The position numbers and the translations under genes are program-made. DNA of 64,000 nt from Actinernus sp. WN-2022 (taxonomy: Eukaryota; Cnidaria; Anthozoa; Actiniaria; Actinernidae), in NCBI GenBank assembly GCA_030867875.1, contig JAOWCC010000577.1:89509740-89573739 (forward strand), written 5' to 3'. The stretch's first letter is position 1; each line of letters starts with the position of its first letter. The notes beneath the pieces were generated by a model that was not told the DNA's origin, ran no database searches, and saw only the letters and a program-made list of their open reading frames with translations. This document shows positions 11,365 through 23,426 of this stretch, piece after piece.

Positions 11365-13769
11365 ACCACTTCACAGACAAAGAATTAAAATTTGACACGT
11401 GCGCCGAGTAAACAAAATATTGTTTTGAAAAGGAAGAGTTCTTTGGGTTAACAGCCGATCGGCCAAACTTCCTTTTGTTTCGACTAGGTTTGAAAACGAA
11501 ACCAACCTACAGCTATGGCGCGATATTTATAACTCATTGTAAAAAAATATTATTATCCCGAACAGATGCCTGCTATGTGGTCCGGATGCCTAACCCCCCT
11601 CCCCCTGAGGGTTGTTTGACAAATTTGCATAGGGTTAATTGTACTAATCTGAGTCTTGAAAAGTTGTACTGAAGACAGTTCGTAACTCTCTTGAAACAAT
11701 TACTTTTATGATAAAGAATCCATACGGATGCTCACGTTAGAGCCGAGATATTCTTATAAGCTTTAATAGTGCTTACTTCAGGTTCCGATTCAAGGACTCT
11801 ATACAGCCAAGGGAAATACTGAATTTTGGAAGTAAATTTGAGCGGTGTTTTCTTTATTCGAATGGCAACACTCAGGAATCTTCTTTCGTTTAATTACTTC
11901 ATTGTCACTGGCCCTTTTTTTCGACCAGTTGATATGAAAAATATGTTTCAGTTTTGCTTCCTGTAATTAAGCATTTAGGGAGGGTTAAAATGTCATTTTT
12001 AAGATGACAATCAAGAGCTACTGTTAAACTGAAGAAAACAGTTCTAGCTTCAATTATAATTTTCCCTGCTTAATTTATTTTCGATCTTTAATGATTCATA
12101 GAATTCGAAGTGAAAATAATAAAAAATGTGGGTGAATAGTATACCATACATATAACGAATTACTTGATAAAGGCAAAAGATTACGAAAGCTTTGCTTCAA
12201 AAGAACTCGAAATTCAACAACACTCCCAGTGAGGTGGAATCAGACACGTTTTGTTTCTTCTTCTCAGTTACAAAATAGCTAGGTAAATATAAGTTCCCAG
12301 AGATCGATTAATTTGAAAGTGTTTTGCCTGAAAATGTCACTCGTAAGGTTCTATCCAATATTTCAGAGGAAAGATGTTTTGATAGGAAAGTGGCTTGAAA
12401 TGTTTAAAAGAAATCCAGTTAATTGATTTACGCTGTATAATCCCTAGAAATCAATCGCACTTGCGGCTCTCGAACTAAGTAAATTGCATCCTCCGCTGAA
12501 TGTAAAGAAAATTGTATGTGAATAATCCGGCTATTTTCAATGATAAACACATTGAAAACCTTGGTAATTGAGTTGAGCTCTTGCGGTGCTATAAAGAAAG
12601 GCTTTTCAGGGTGGTTGAATACAAAGAAAATAGCTACTACTTAATGATTTAATGTGCGAAGTTACTCTGCGGGTCGCCAAGCTACAAATCCCACCAAAAC
12701 CTTCCATTAAAACAATATAGATTAATGGTGTTTTCGAGAAGATTTACAAATATTTTCCCACACCCGTAATCACAACCTCTCACACACACCATCCCCCGCA
12801 AAGCCTCCAAAACTCACATGTCTAAAGTATTCCTCGTGGTAATTTTTTCTTGACTTTCCAGGTATAGCTTCACTGTCTGACAGCTTCTGAAATAACTACG
12901 GATCGAGAGTGACCTATTACTCCACCTCCGAAAGTATATTTGCTGCATCTCCACTGATTAAATTATTGGTCAGACCCATTTTTATTGCTCCATTCAGTTC
13001 AGATGACGTTAAGCGTTCCTTTGTGTACTATTTCTCAGTACTGTTCTTGCTAACGCATTAGATACATTGATGTGGAACTCTTGAAGAAAAGGTCTTCTTC
13101 CCAAGGGATTTGAGATCCCTCGGGTATACGGTTAAAAAAAATCTACGTTTTTATTTTAGCTGAAGTTGGCCGTTAACACAATCGTTTTCGTATCGTTTTT
13201 CCTGTCCACATGAAAACGATGAAAAATATCGAAAACACTAAAGACGGATCGGAGGCCACGTATTTAGACAGGGTTATTTTGATTGAGATCACGAGAGTAC
13301 AGTCCTTCCACCATATGCCTCCGTTTTCAAAAATCTCCACTTTGAAAAGTATTTTTTTAATCGAACAAATCTTTTCATTGTTTGAATTTAAAAAACGCTC
13401 CGTTTTAATACGATCTAAAAAGAATACGCGTGGACTAGCCCTTGAACAGGGCCCAATTGATTCGTTTGGAAAAAAAAAATCAATTTACTAACGTTTTGTT
13501 GCCCAGAAGATAAATCGAGATTTTGATGTAAGCCTCCTCTATCAGATTAAATTCCCTATGAAGACCAAAAAATATAGTTAGCTATTAAATTTTTACACCA
13601 TTTGCGATTTGTTTTGGAACGTCTTGCCACAATGATGACAACACTAAATAGTAAATGAGATGTAAAGACACTTATGGGGCATGCACTTTGAAGATGTTTG
13701 CAACTAATTTAATTTGAAAATCTTCAGTTTTCTCGAGGGTTCATAGTAACCAAATTGCAGTCGATCGCG
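11365..13769. other. Intergenic DNA upstream of the GPCR
   Basis: No gene or clear repeat was recognised. It would include any distal promoter of the receptor. A plus-strand open frame at 13,210-13,491 lacks coding character. The sequence around 13,180-13,230 contains mirrored CGTTTTC/GAAAACG motifs that may be one end of an old MITE. Confidence 0.4.
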
Positions 13770-13770
13770 C

Positions 13771-14436
13771 TCAAGCATGTTAAAGCCTGGTTCATAAACG
13801 GAAAATATATTTACCGTAAATAGATGTTTCTAACAGGAACAACAGTTTAAACGAAATCTAATCACATCATAATACTAATATCCACTTCCTTAATTTTTTT
13901 AAGTGGATGATTGTCGTACCATGTGATCGATGACGTCATAATTAGAGAAAATCATTTAAGTGAAATGCGGTTGCGACGATAACATATAAAGAGAAAGTAA
14001 CCCTGCTGAAATATTCCTCTTCCACCAGTGTTTTCGACCATGCTTAGAAAACATGACTATCATGTAAAGATAAGGACATATTTAGGGTACTATTTTGCAT
14101 ATTTTCGCCTTAATAACTCGTTAACGAAACATTGTAGTCATCTTTTCTAAGCTGAAATTGATAAAAGGTTTTAACCTTAATCACATCCACTCATTATCCT
14201 CACTATTTCTGTTAAACTCGGAGCCGTGTTTTTGATTACTGATGTTGTGGTCTAAGTCACGTGACAGACCACGTGACACGTTTTACTGCACACTTAACTT
14301 AACATGAGGTAGTCAAGAATGACGATATCTATTATCGTGAGAAACTTGGCGTACTTACCGTACTCGGCTATGCTCAAATAAGGAAAACAGTTTTTACCCG
14401 AAATTTGATCTTTGAACCAGGCCTTAACATGCTTGA
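13771..14436. mobile_element. 666-bp MITE with TCAAGCATGTTAA termini and CACGTG motifs
   Basis: The left end begins TCAAGCATGTTAAAGCCTGG and the right end is its near complement (CCAGGCCTTAACATGCTTGA). Two CACGTG motifs lie at 14,258-14,263 and 14,270-14,275, in GTCACGTGAC and ACCACGTGAC contexts. The element at 55883-56564 has the same termini and motif. There is no coding capacity. TTAA lies inside the terminal repeat on both sides; no clear flanking duplication was seen. Confidence 0.75.
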
Positions 14437-17291
14437 TATGATCAAGAATATTTAGGAGAGTATCTTAACTAACCAATAAAAACACATCTGGTTATGATTA
14501 AGTGTAATCTTTGTTTTAGATACAAAAAATGGAAGAATGAAAAAGTCAGTGCCGCACTCCCTAATTTAATTTTCTTAGAAGTTGGCTAAGTTGGGGATAA
14601 AACGATTAAATTATACCATTTTGTGCGCCGACAAAGAGTATTCGGCATATATAATACAACCATGTATAATACCCTTCCAGCGAGTTAGAATCAGAGAAGG
14701 AAATGTTTCTGTTAGTTATGGTTTAGTATATTCTGCATCAAGCGATAACATTCGTTTCTTTCCCTTTATATGAAGTTTCTCTGGTAGTTATTTTTGCCTC
14801 AAACGATTCTATTTGTCTCAGATTCTTTTGTGTTTTGTTTAACATCTCAATGGTTATCTGCGGGAAGTATACGACGGTTTCCTTTTCAGAGACACAGAAA
14901 ATTTGTCGACCCGACGTTGCCACTATCGGACGTATGCTCTTTGCGCTACGCTCAATGGAATTAGTTACAATAACATCAACTAAAAGATGAAAATACAAAA
15001 GAGGCCACAGCTGTCTACTCCCTCCTGCTTGAAAAGCGAAGGGTGTCGAAATAACTCGTTTTCATTTTTTCGGGGGAATATATAATTTATAGCTAGCCTT
15101 TTAAATGTCTTTTAAAATATTTGTAGCTATTTTTTTTGCTAAATCAAAGTTTACTAGTCCTTCATTTACAATCTAATTCAGATATACCTTTAACAGAGGT
15201 TTTGTTTATCCAAAAGAAAAGTATTGAAATAACTAATTACTCTGCTCGGCTTATGAAAAAGATTTCTTTTGAAATGAGATCAAATACCACACCATTATAC
15301 TTAGAGCGACTACGTTAGTCTGTTTATATGATATCGTTGAAATATTTAATGTTAATAGTGAATTAAACCTTTTTCTTGGATTGGAATTGATCCACAGAGA
15401 ATCATATGACAAAGACGATGCGGCCATGTCGGAACTAACAAGAGAAGCTAACGAGGAATCGAATATCTACATTCGAGGATTTTCCTCCGGGTTCTCCGGT
15501 TTTCCTCTCTCCGTAAAAATCAACAATATGAGTCGAGCGTTGCATGTCCAAAACTGAGTGTGCGAGGAGTAACAGCAGGCCCACATATTCAGCTGTAAGC
15601 GGTCATAATTTATTTTTTATTCTGATCCATGAAACTTAACTGAAAAGTTACCTCTGGTCAAATATATAAAGTACGAACTCAAGGGATTACTATAACAGTC
15701 ACCTCAACATACTGTTTCTCAAAGCTTCTCTTTAAGCTTAACTCAATTTGACTCACCCCGAGAATGTTAATCAGTGTTGGGTTATTAATGAACGGTGACA
15801 GGGTATTCTGCAGTTATGTCTTTTCTCAAATCCTCATAAAAATCTCGGTTCTAAAATCTACCCCCAAAAATATAAAACACCATAACCATTTCTATTCCCA
15901 ACCCTAAATCATCCAAAAACGAGTCTACAATACACCTGAGTTATAATGCAGAATTTTGCATAGTTTACAAGGGGTTTTCAAGTGATCTTTTGAAGTGGCA
16001 GGGTATTCTGCAGTTAAACCGAATGGCGAATCAGTAGACCACTTTAAGGTATTTTATTGAGTTACATTTAAACGCTAAACTCATCCATGGTTCTCACATA
16101 GATTATAGTATGCCAGACCGTTCGGTCTCATATAAACGGTACGGTATAGCCATTGTTTAGCAAGCCTACTTAACACGAGGCAGACCCACGGATAGTGTTA
16201 GGGTATTAGGGTGGCAAGTGTCGGCGTAGCCTTTCTCTTGAATCAAAACCGACAATATTTAATACTCTTGACTATTTCTGTGGATCATGCTCAAACGGCG
16301 TTTAAGATTTCACTAAAAGGAAATTAATGTTTTCGTGCTGTCACCGGCGATGTTATGGTACTGACCGATGGAAGTTGGAGAGAACAAGCAAGAAAAAAAA
16401 GGTGCGAAAATACGAGCCCGAAGGGCGAAATAAAAATCTTATGCCATGAATTTCCGTAGAAATATATACGCAGACAATGCGGATATGATTGTTTATTTTG
16501 GACTCTTATACGAGTACGTACGTAGGTAAAGGAAGCGCTTAATTGTTTAGCCAACCAGAAGCCGGGATACAATCCTATATTTCAATTGGGTTACGTAAAT
16601 GCTTTATAGTCCTATTTTATCGAGCGCAATTTTTAGAATATTGTTGCTTATTAAACTGATATTTCTGTTCGGTTTGACAGTCAAACTCAAGTAAATAATC
16701 GAAGTGTTATCCGCCAGATTTACGAGATATCCCGAAAACCACATGCAGTTTTGTTCAAACCCAAACAGGATATCATTTTCTATCTTAAGGACTTTAAGGA
16801 TTCAGTTATCATACACTTTTGATGCTAAGTATCCTGCCCTACTTGTCAAGAAATCAACCCATCAACCAATACACGGAACTCAAATGAGAGAATTACGAAC
16901 TTCGAGTTCTCAATCCTGTAATGCCATCATTTTCTTAAGCCAGCGAGTAAAGTTGCGTGGAAAAGCTGGCGTAGTTTCTGTTCTCAAAATCCCAGAGCGT
17001 TCTGTTTTAAGACTTTTAAACCGTGATAAAATCAGTTTGATATAGCTAAACTCGTTGATAAAAATAAAGTCTTACATCTCGAGGGCTAACTACTAACTGA
17101 TCATTGCTCTTCTAGCCACGAAATCAACAATTGCAGCTGTCCTCGTGCACGAATCGTTTGAATGCCCGTGGCGGTAATGGCAACGTTGAAAGTTGCTATA
17201 AACTTAGTCTAGAAGTCTGAATTTGTGTAAATATGTCAATTCTCGATGAAAAACGATCCACTGATTACACTGCATTCGTTTTTAGACATCA
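14437..17291. other. Intergenic stretch
   Basis: No gene recognised. A short direct repeat (CAGGGTATTCTGCAGTTA) occurs near 15,798 and again near 15,998. Open frames here are short and lack recognisable domains. Confidence 0.4.
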
Positions 17292-17295
17292 TTAA

Positions 17296-17826
17296 AGTGT
17301 TACTAACCTCTCTTTCAATTTTTATACATATAAATATTTTTAAGGTTTTGAGTACTTCTGCAAAGAAATCAGTTTGGCTTACAGAGAATACTCTATGTTC
17401 TATGCGTGTTTGAAATAGTGAAAATTTTACCTTTCCTGATCCATGACAGCGTAAAAAAGAGACTGGGTCGATTCTTGATCTTACGTCATCTAATTTATTC
17501 GACTTTGCAATAATTTGAATAAATATTTAGCATAACTGTTTTCTTTACTAACAACTCACAGACTGTGTATATTCTCTATATATCGATGTTGCTGTGATAG
17601 AAAGACGCCATGGATATAATAATGCATTAATGAGGTGACGTAAGATCAAGAATCGATCCAATCCTTTCCTTACGCGGTCATGGGTCAGGAAAGGTCAAAT
17701 TTTCACCATTTCAAACACGCATAGAACATAGAGTATTCTCTGTAAGCCAACAATTTCTTCGCAGAAGTACTCAAAACCTTTCAAAGATTTATATGTATAA
17801 AAATTGCAAAAGGGGTTAGTGGCACT
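17296..17826. mobile_element. 531-bp TTAA-flanked element with about 190-bp inverted repeats
   Basis: Flanked by TTAA at 17,292-17,295 and 17,827-17,830. The ends are AGTGTTACTAACC and GGTTAGTGGCACT. The inverted arms extend about 190 bp (left to about 17,500, right from about 17,630) and share TTTATACATATAAAT-like and GTCGATTCTTGATCTTACGT-like segments. TTAA target choice is typical of piggyBac and Kolobok transposases, so this is probably a non-autonomous element mobilised by one of them. A single arm of the same family lies at 57026-57215. Confidence 0.8.
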
Positions 17827-17994
17827 TTAAGTAAGTCTAAACTGTAGCTTTTACTGAATTTTACTCGTTTATCAACTAAGTGGACGGTGCTGCCTTTGTA
17901 TCTAGAACAATCTCGTTCTCGAACTGCACTGCACCTCATGACACGTCTTCTTGGATAAGGACGTTAAATCGCATGACCCAGACCAGGTCGGCCC

Positions 17995-18349
17995 CAATAC
18001 TCCAGTTTTGCACACAGCGGTCAAACGCCTGCGCGTGCGTATTACGGTCAGTCTGGTGGGCGGCCGCGCGAATTTCCCGCGCAAAATATACCTTAAAACA
18101 TATTACAGTGAACTTCTACCCCCAAAAGTTAAGCTTTTTATTTTCACAGTCGACGGGAAATTAAACAAACTTCAAACTGTCAGTTTACCAATTTGTTTCG
18201 TAATTTACCAAAAAAGTTCTCAAGGTTTGAAAACGGGTGTGTGAATAGTGACGGCCGCCAGCTCGTTTTGAATTTTTGGAATATGTTGTTGTTGCAAGAC
18301 TTTTGACGCATGCGCAGACGTTTGACCTCTGTGTGCCAGTGTTGTATTC
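17995..18349. mobile_element. Inverted-repeat element, about 355 bp
   Basis: The first 47 bp (CAATACTCCAGTTTTGCACA onward, with GGTCAAACGCCTGCGC) are mirrored at 18,305-18,349 (GCGCAGACGTTTGACC and CCAGTGTTGTATT). A second mirrored GGGCGGCCG / CGGCCGCC pair lies further in. The right end overlaps the palindrome that follows. Confidence 0.6.
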
Positions 18350-18600
18350 GAAAATTACCGCTGAATGCAATGCCTACAGACGCATGTACGCAGGGTTAGC
18401 CTCATTCTGAAGTTAAACATTCTTAAATACCAGCGAGGTGCAAACCGCGAAACTACAACAATACACAGAGTTGTGAATAGCCCACCTTCTCGCTGGTATT
18501 TATGAATGTTTAACTTCAGAATATGGCTAACCCTGCGTACATGCGTCTGTACTCGTTGCATTCAGCGGTAATTTTCGAATACGAAACTGGAGTATTGCAA
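18336..18600. repeat. 265-bp near-perfect palindrome
   Basis: Left arm 18,336-18,440 (CCAGT, then TATTCGAAAATTACCGCTGA) is mirrored in 18,490-18,600 (TCAGCGGTAATTTTCGAATA, then ACTGG). The loop of about 50 bp contains TTGTGAATAG. It shares its end with the preceding element, suggesting one compound foldback or two abutting relatives. Confidence 0.7.
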
Positions 18601-19666
18601 GTGCATTAGTCTTTCAAAACCGTTACGAGCTACCAACGTCAAAAGGGGCTAATTGTCATCGATGGTACCGTAGTTGCGCATGTCTGGAGTCAATGTTCGA
18701 TTGGTTAATTGGCACAAACATGCAGCTCAACTCCTCTCCATCAGTGCTTGCACAGTTGAAATAAAATACAATATTTCCTTGAAGACTGTTTATACACAGT
18801 TTGTTACTAGTCATTTCTACATATTTGCTTTGATTTTTACCATCCCACGTGTGCGCGAGGTTCGTCAGTTCATACGAGAATCGCAGTTGTGTTTTTTATT
18901 TCAGTAATGGTTCCGCGGAAAAACTGAAAACGATCGCTGTATTTTTCTTCCACTCTCAGCATGTAAGCATGCCATTATGATAATTCTTAAAACCTGAAAA
19001 AGCTAATCTATTTGCTTTCAAAAATCCATCACCTACGTAAGACATAAACCTTAATTAATATTTAGGTTCGTATCTCGTTATTAAAACTTCTCCAACCACA
19101 AAGAACACCAGACCAACATTAACGTTCAAGCTCTGGATTTAAAGGAATGACGATAAAAAACCTTGAAGATTTTATGTTTACTATTATTAGAGTTTCCCAA
19201 ATCTCTTAGCTTGAACAATGCACAAAAATCGATTTTATTACTTTGTCGTTAATAGATAAACGTCTTGTATTCATCCTGATTTTTTATAAATTCTAACAAT
19301 GACATTATGAACGCAAATGGATTCAATTAAAGCGGCTCTGGATTTTGCCATTAGCCATTTTTCTCCAGAGCTTTGATATTGTCTCAGTCAATGCAGCACC
19401 AAGTACAAATATCTAATATAGCAAAGAGGGAAAACATAAAAGCGTAAACTGAATCTCATTTTACAGTCAGTGAATAGGTCGTTTTGTTCTGTAGGCACAT
19501 TTTAAAAAGAGCAATGGATACAGTGTGTGACTGCCTTTGTGAAACTCGATTTTTCAGATCAGTATTGCACCTGTCTGATTGCCGCTTGATAAGATATGAT
19601 AGAACATGAATAAGTTGAGTTTTTAAAGTTATAAACATGGTTTCAATAGTGCAAGCCATTGTAAGA
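18601..19666. other. Intergenic stretch
   Basis: No gene, RNA or defined repeat recognised. Confidence 0.4.
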
Positions 19667-20136
19667 TACCTTAAGGCAACGTTTTATTGCGGCAACAAAT
19701 TTTTGCGATTTTCGAGATTATTTGGCAAATCACGAAAATTAGTTGCCGCAGTAATTTCTACTCGCAAAATTTACCCTATTTTCCAGGTTGGGCAAGAAAA
19801 AAAAGAAGAATGTTCCCTTTTATTCTATCGCATGAAACAAGGTTTTGTGTAAATACGACGAATTTTGAAGAAGAAGCGGTCCTTGCAATGTAATTGTGCA
19901 TTTTTATTGCACTTCTTCCATCTAGTCAATATTAAAGTTTTCATTTCCATCAGCATCAAGTGGCTTCAATATTTCATCTGTAGCATCTTTGAATTTGCCG
20001 TCGATTGGTTCCGTGTAATCTGTTGCTTTTGCCTCAGCTAAATCTTTGCAAAATCGCGAAATTAAAATACTCGCGAAATACACCATTTCCAAAATCGCAA
20101 AATTTAAGCATCGCAATAGATATTTGCCTTAAGGTA
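19667..20136. mobile_element. 470-bp MITE with TACCTTAAGGCAA ends
   Basis: The left end TACCTTAAGGCAA is complemented at the right by TTGCCTTAAGGTA. The flanking 80-100 bp are also imperfectly mirrored, with repeated GCGATTTT/AAAATCGC and GCGAAATT-like motifs. No coding capacity. No clear target duplication was identified. Confidence 0.65.
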
Positions 20137-20474
20137 GCCTCCTTCCTTATCGTCACAGATAAAAAACAGATTATAATATTGGCTAGAGGCAACATACATA
20201 ATCCCCACTGAAAATCCAGATTAACAAATATTCATCTAATGTATCACTCTGAAACAAAATACCACAGTCTTTACAACAAAGTACTTTTAAGCTTTAAGTG
20301 TTTATGTAAGCCGTTTTAGTGATCACGTATATCTGGATGTGTATCGAGGGCTGAACGGCTGAACCTTTTTATTGGCGTATGAGCGTGCCATGATTATCGT
20401 GTTACAAAGATATTTCCTCGACATTTTGCCAATTGATTATTTCCATCTACTCCGAATTCGATGCTTCAACAAAT

Positions 20475-20792
20475 CCGGGGGGAGGTGGGGAGGGTACTCC
20501 CATATTAATATAAGCTATATGGGTATGTACCACCCCAAAGGCTTTCGAGCTGTTTTAATCTGAAATAGGCTCATAAATTTCGTATTTTTACTGTGGAATA
20601 GGGTATGATCTTGACAGGGATGTACGAGACCGCACAATTCGATATGTTTCTCTTGGTATGAAATAGAGTACTGATAAATTAAGGGTATGGAAAATCGTAT
20701 ATTGTGGTCTGATATAGGCCGGTAGGTTTTGAAACCCGGGCGGTACACTCCCACCCAAAAATACCTGGGACTAACACCCCCCCCCCCCCCCC
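20475..20792. mobile_element. Poly-G/poly-C-ended MITE-like element
   Basis: Starts with a CCGGGG G-rich tract followed by GGGTACTCCCATATTA, and ends in a run of about 16 C at 20,777-20,792. The G-rich start and C-rich end mirror those of the element inside array units B-D (29543-30108). The minus-strand open frame spanning it is repeat-derived. Confidence 0.55.
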
Positions 20793-21202
20793 AAATCCTA
20801 GTAACAAATATAGCTTTCAAACTACGGCTGGTAGCCAGTCGTCCCTCAAAGCACTTCTTTCTGAAAAGAAATACTTTAATAGGGAATTCTCTTGGCAGTA
20901 ACCCAGATAAATTTACATAAAATACAAGATATATCAATAAATAGAGAATAATACTGACAAGGGTGCGCGGAAATGTGGAATTCAGTATCTTCTCGTGTTC
21001 AACTCGATATCTCACGAGTGAGCGCATATCTCCAAGCGTCCATGTATTACTTTATTTACTTGGACCTGGGCCCGGTTGTTCGAAGCAAGGTTAAGCGCGT
21101 GACGTGGAAATCGCTGATTGGCTGAAAGGCGATATCCACACACGTAAAATTATCGTATTTTTACGTGTATTCAGATACGATGTTTCTCAGTGCTGGAAAT
21201 CC

Positions 21203-21210
21203 TTGTAAAC
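21203..21210. other. Empty insertion site of the poly-G element in unit A
   Basis: TTGTAAAC occurs once here. In units B, C and D the same octamer is present twice, flanking the inserted poly-G element. Confidence 0.8.
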
Positions 21211-21309
21211 ACTGTAGTGTATAGAATAAATAAAAATTAATGACAGAGTGTTATGACGTTGTGGTAGTTGTCCGTTTCTTTCTTTCTTTTTCGCATTCAT
21301 AGATAAATT

Positions 21310-21625
21310 TGGCAATTTGTTTTTACACAGCTCTATCCTTGTTTGGAGGGTTTATGATTAGTAAACATACCTCATTAAACGTCGTTCTGTTTATTTTGAT
21401 TTTCATTAGATTTTCCAAATTATCGAAAAGGTTTTTCCTTATATTGCGGTATGCTAGACATTTTATCAAAAAAATGTTGGCCATTTTATCAAAAAAATAC
21501 TCTTCATCTTCGACGCCATTTGTACAAATAGGGCAAATTCTTTCATAGGGTATTTGGTAAGGTTTCGAGTAACACCCAGTTTCAATTGCTAATTTGTGAT
21601 TACTTAGCCTCAGCTTTGTCAATGC
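21310..21625 (-). pseudogene. LINE ORF2 C-terminal tail, unit A
   Basis: The minus strand encodes TKLRLSNHKLAIETG, then a Cys-rich CPIC...EDEEYF segment and an AYRNIRKNLF-like tail. This is the typical C-terminal region of non-LTR retrotransposon polyproteins. The frame is open for about 100 codons. The upstream part of the element is missing because of the 656-bp deletion at about 21,626-21,629. A short duplicated TTTTATCAAAAAAAT lies within the Cys-rich region. Confidence 0.75.
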
Positions 21626-21683
21626 TATTCCGGGGAGTATCCCCTCCCCCGGGGGAATTTCGTCAAGAATTAAGCACTTTCCC

Positions 21684-21850
21684 AATAGGCAATATTCGTA
21701 TTCTCACGGACGAGCTGGAACGAGCACTCAATGGAGGCTCATGCGGGGGAATCTTTTCTAATGCTAAATAGTTTTTAGCGAATTCCCCCGCACGAGCCTC
21801 CATTGAGTGTTCGTTCCAGCTCGTCCGTGAGAATACGAATATTGCCTATT
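21684..21850. mobile_element. 167-bp foldback MITE, unit A only
   Basis: Two near-perfect arms of about 68 bp (AATAGGCAATATTCG outward, CATGCGGGGGAAT and ATTCCCCCGCACG inward) flank a loop of about 30 bp. Units B-D read straight through here (CCCAATTAACAACG in B), giving an empty-site reference. The target duplication is at most 2-3 bp (AT or AAT). Confidence 0.85.
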
Positions 21851-22983
21851 AACAACGTTTTCATGTAACGCAATATAGTCGATTTATAGTCTTCCTATAC
21901 GAATTGCCCCTATAATCTAAAATATCACTTTGAAAACTTACAATTATAGTTGTGGAAAGTTTGGATGACTTATAGCAAGAAAGGCTTTATATATAATTAA
22001 AGATATTCTAGCACAAATTTAGACTTTTGCGAATAGGTGGTAAAGCCTGACCAGCCTCGTTTTGGTATTTTCACATACTATTCACTGATCTGTGTAAAGC
22101 GATTACATTAGAATGTATGGAAATTTACTATTATATCGCTGTTGTTAATGCTCTTAAATCTAATAAAATGTTTCAAAAACCTTCGCTTCTCTGCCTTGTA
22201 ATCATTATCGTTAATGTCTAGGGCAATTCCTGGCCAGTTTAGCCTTGTATGATTCAGGGTGGTTTTCGATCTGTCAGGAATCGCCATTGACCACAGGCAG
22301 CCCAAGCTCTGTATTTGCACTGTGTGACTATTATTTCACAAAATTCTCAGATAAAGAAAATAAACTTACCTTGAGAGTTTGTTGTTGTCCTGTTGTTTCT
22401 CTGGGGTCTAGAAATGGCGGTTATGGGGCATTTCTCTCACTTTGGGTTTTTCTCTCTTCTCTGTCTAAAAGAAAGGAAAGGCTGCACACTCAAATTCAAA
22501 CCACGAGGCACTTGAGGCCGATTTTTCGCACGAAAACCCGTCCGATAGGCGTAATTTCCTCCGTCAGGTGAAAGGTAGGTAGTTTTTCTTACCCCAGAAG
22601 TTTTCAGACTTGAGAAATCATTATCCTAACTCTTCCAAATGAACTCATTTCTTTGAAAAAGCCCTCTCATTCTTCGTCAGAAACTACGTGTTTGCTGCTA
22701 TTCGATCATGACCGTGGCAAACTCGGCTTTGTAGCCTGGTCTGCAGACAAAATTCCTCTTTCCGGCAGAGGGACAGTCAATAAATTGCCAGATACGTTAC
22801 TCTCTCCCCACGGGGTCTAACGTGCCGCCTATTGTACTGAGTAGCCAATCGCGTGGCTACAATTTCAAACAAGTTGACAACGCTTGACGACGCCTAGTTC
22901 CCAAAGATCACGGGCTCAGAACTTATACATTATATACCTTATTTTGAAACTTGTCTACAAGTGAATCGGCTCTATCTGCTCTA

Positions 22984-23038
22984 TGGTAAAGTGGTTTAGA
23001 GCGCGCGCCTCGAATCCAACGATTCGGAGTTCGATTCC
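22984..23038 (+). ncRNA. tRNA-derived sequence with Pol III A- and B-box matches
   Basis: TGGTAAAGTGG at 22,984-22,994 fits the tRNA A box and AGTTCGATTCC at 23,028-23,038 matches the B box with one difference, at suitable spacing. A U-CGA-A anticodon-loop-like string lies between. T- and anticodon-stem pairing is poor, so this is probably a SINE-like or decayed tRNA-derived promoter rather than a working tRNA. Confidence 0.45.
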
Positions 23039-23069
23039 ACACAAGCCAGTAACATAAAAAAATTGTTTT

Positions 23070-23426
23070 ACTCCTTTCTCAGTTTTATTTTATCTTTTCC
23101 TCTATTTTAAGCTATTTAATAGAGCCGCCTTCCACATTAAAACTTTGTTTTGCATTGGCTCTGAAGCTCCAACACGGTCATGACCTCGATATTTATTTAT
23201 ATTATTATAGTGCAATGATATAAAATCCTGTGAAAGTATCGAACACTACAGTTTTAATAGATTAACATTCTTTGCATGCGATCATTTGAATCAATAAAAA
23301 CCCGTGAAAATTAACTGATACATCAATTTGCTTAAATATAAACTCAAACAAAGTTTTAGTGTGGAAGGCGGCTCTATTAAATAGCTTAAAATAGAGGAAA
23401 AGATAAAATAAAACTGAAAGAGGAGA
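23070..23426. repeat. Inner inverted repeat nested in the 1441-bp element
   Basis: Left arm 23,070-23,149 (through ATTTAATAGAGCCGCCTTCC) is mirrored at 23,346-23,426 (GGAAGGCGGCTCTATTAAAT). The 195-bp middle is AT-rich with no coding signal. It could be an independent MITE inserted into the larger element. Confidence 0.75.

Noticed and set aside
13210..13491. 93-aa plus-strand ORF
   Set aside because: Low-complexity Lys/Ile/Phe composition typical of AT-rich DNA, with no domain or splice context.
20515..21027. 170-aa minus-strand ORF
   Set aside because: It spans the poly-C end of a repeat and the left edge of the array, includes a poly-glycine from the C run, and shows no domain.
22245..22571. 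Pair of near-identical ORFs with 23453-23764
   Set aside because: They are the two inverted arms of the 1441-bp element read in mirror image; identity reflects symmetry, not selection on protein.
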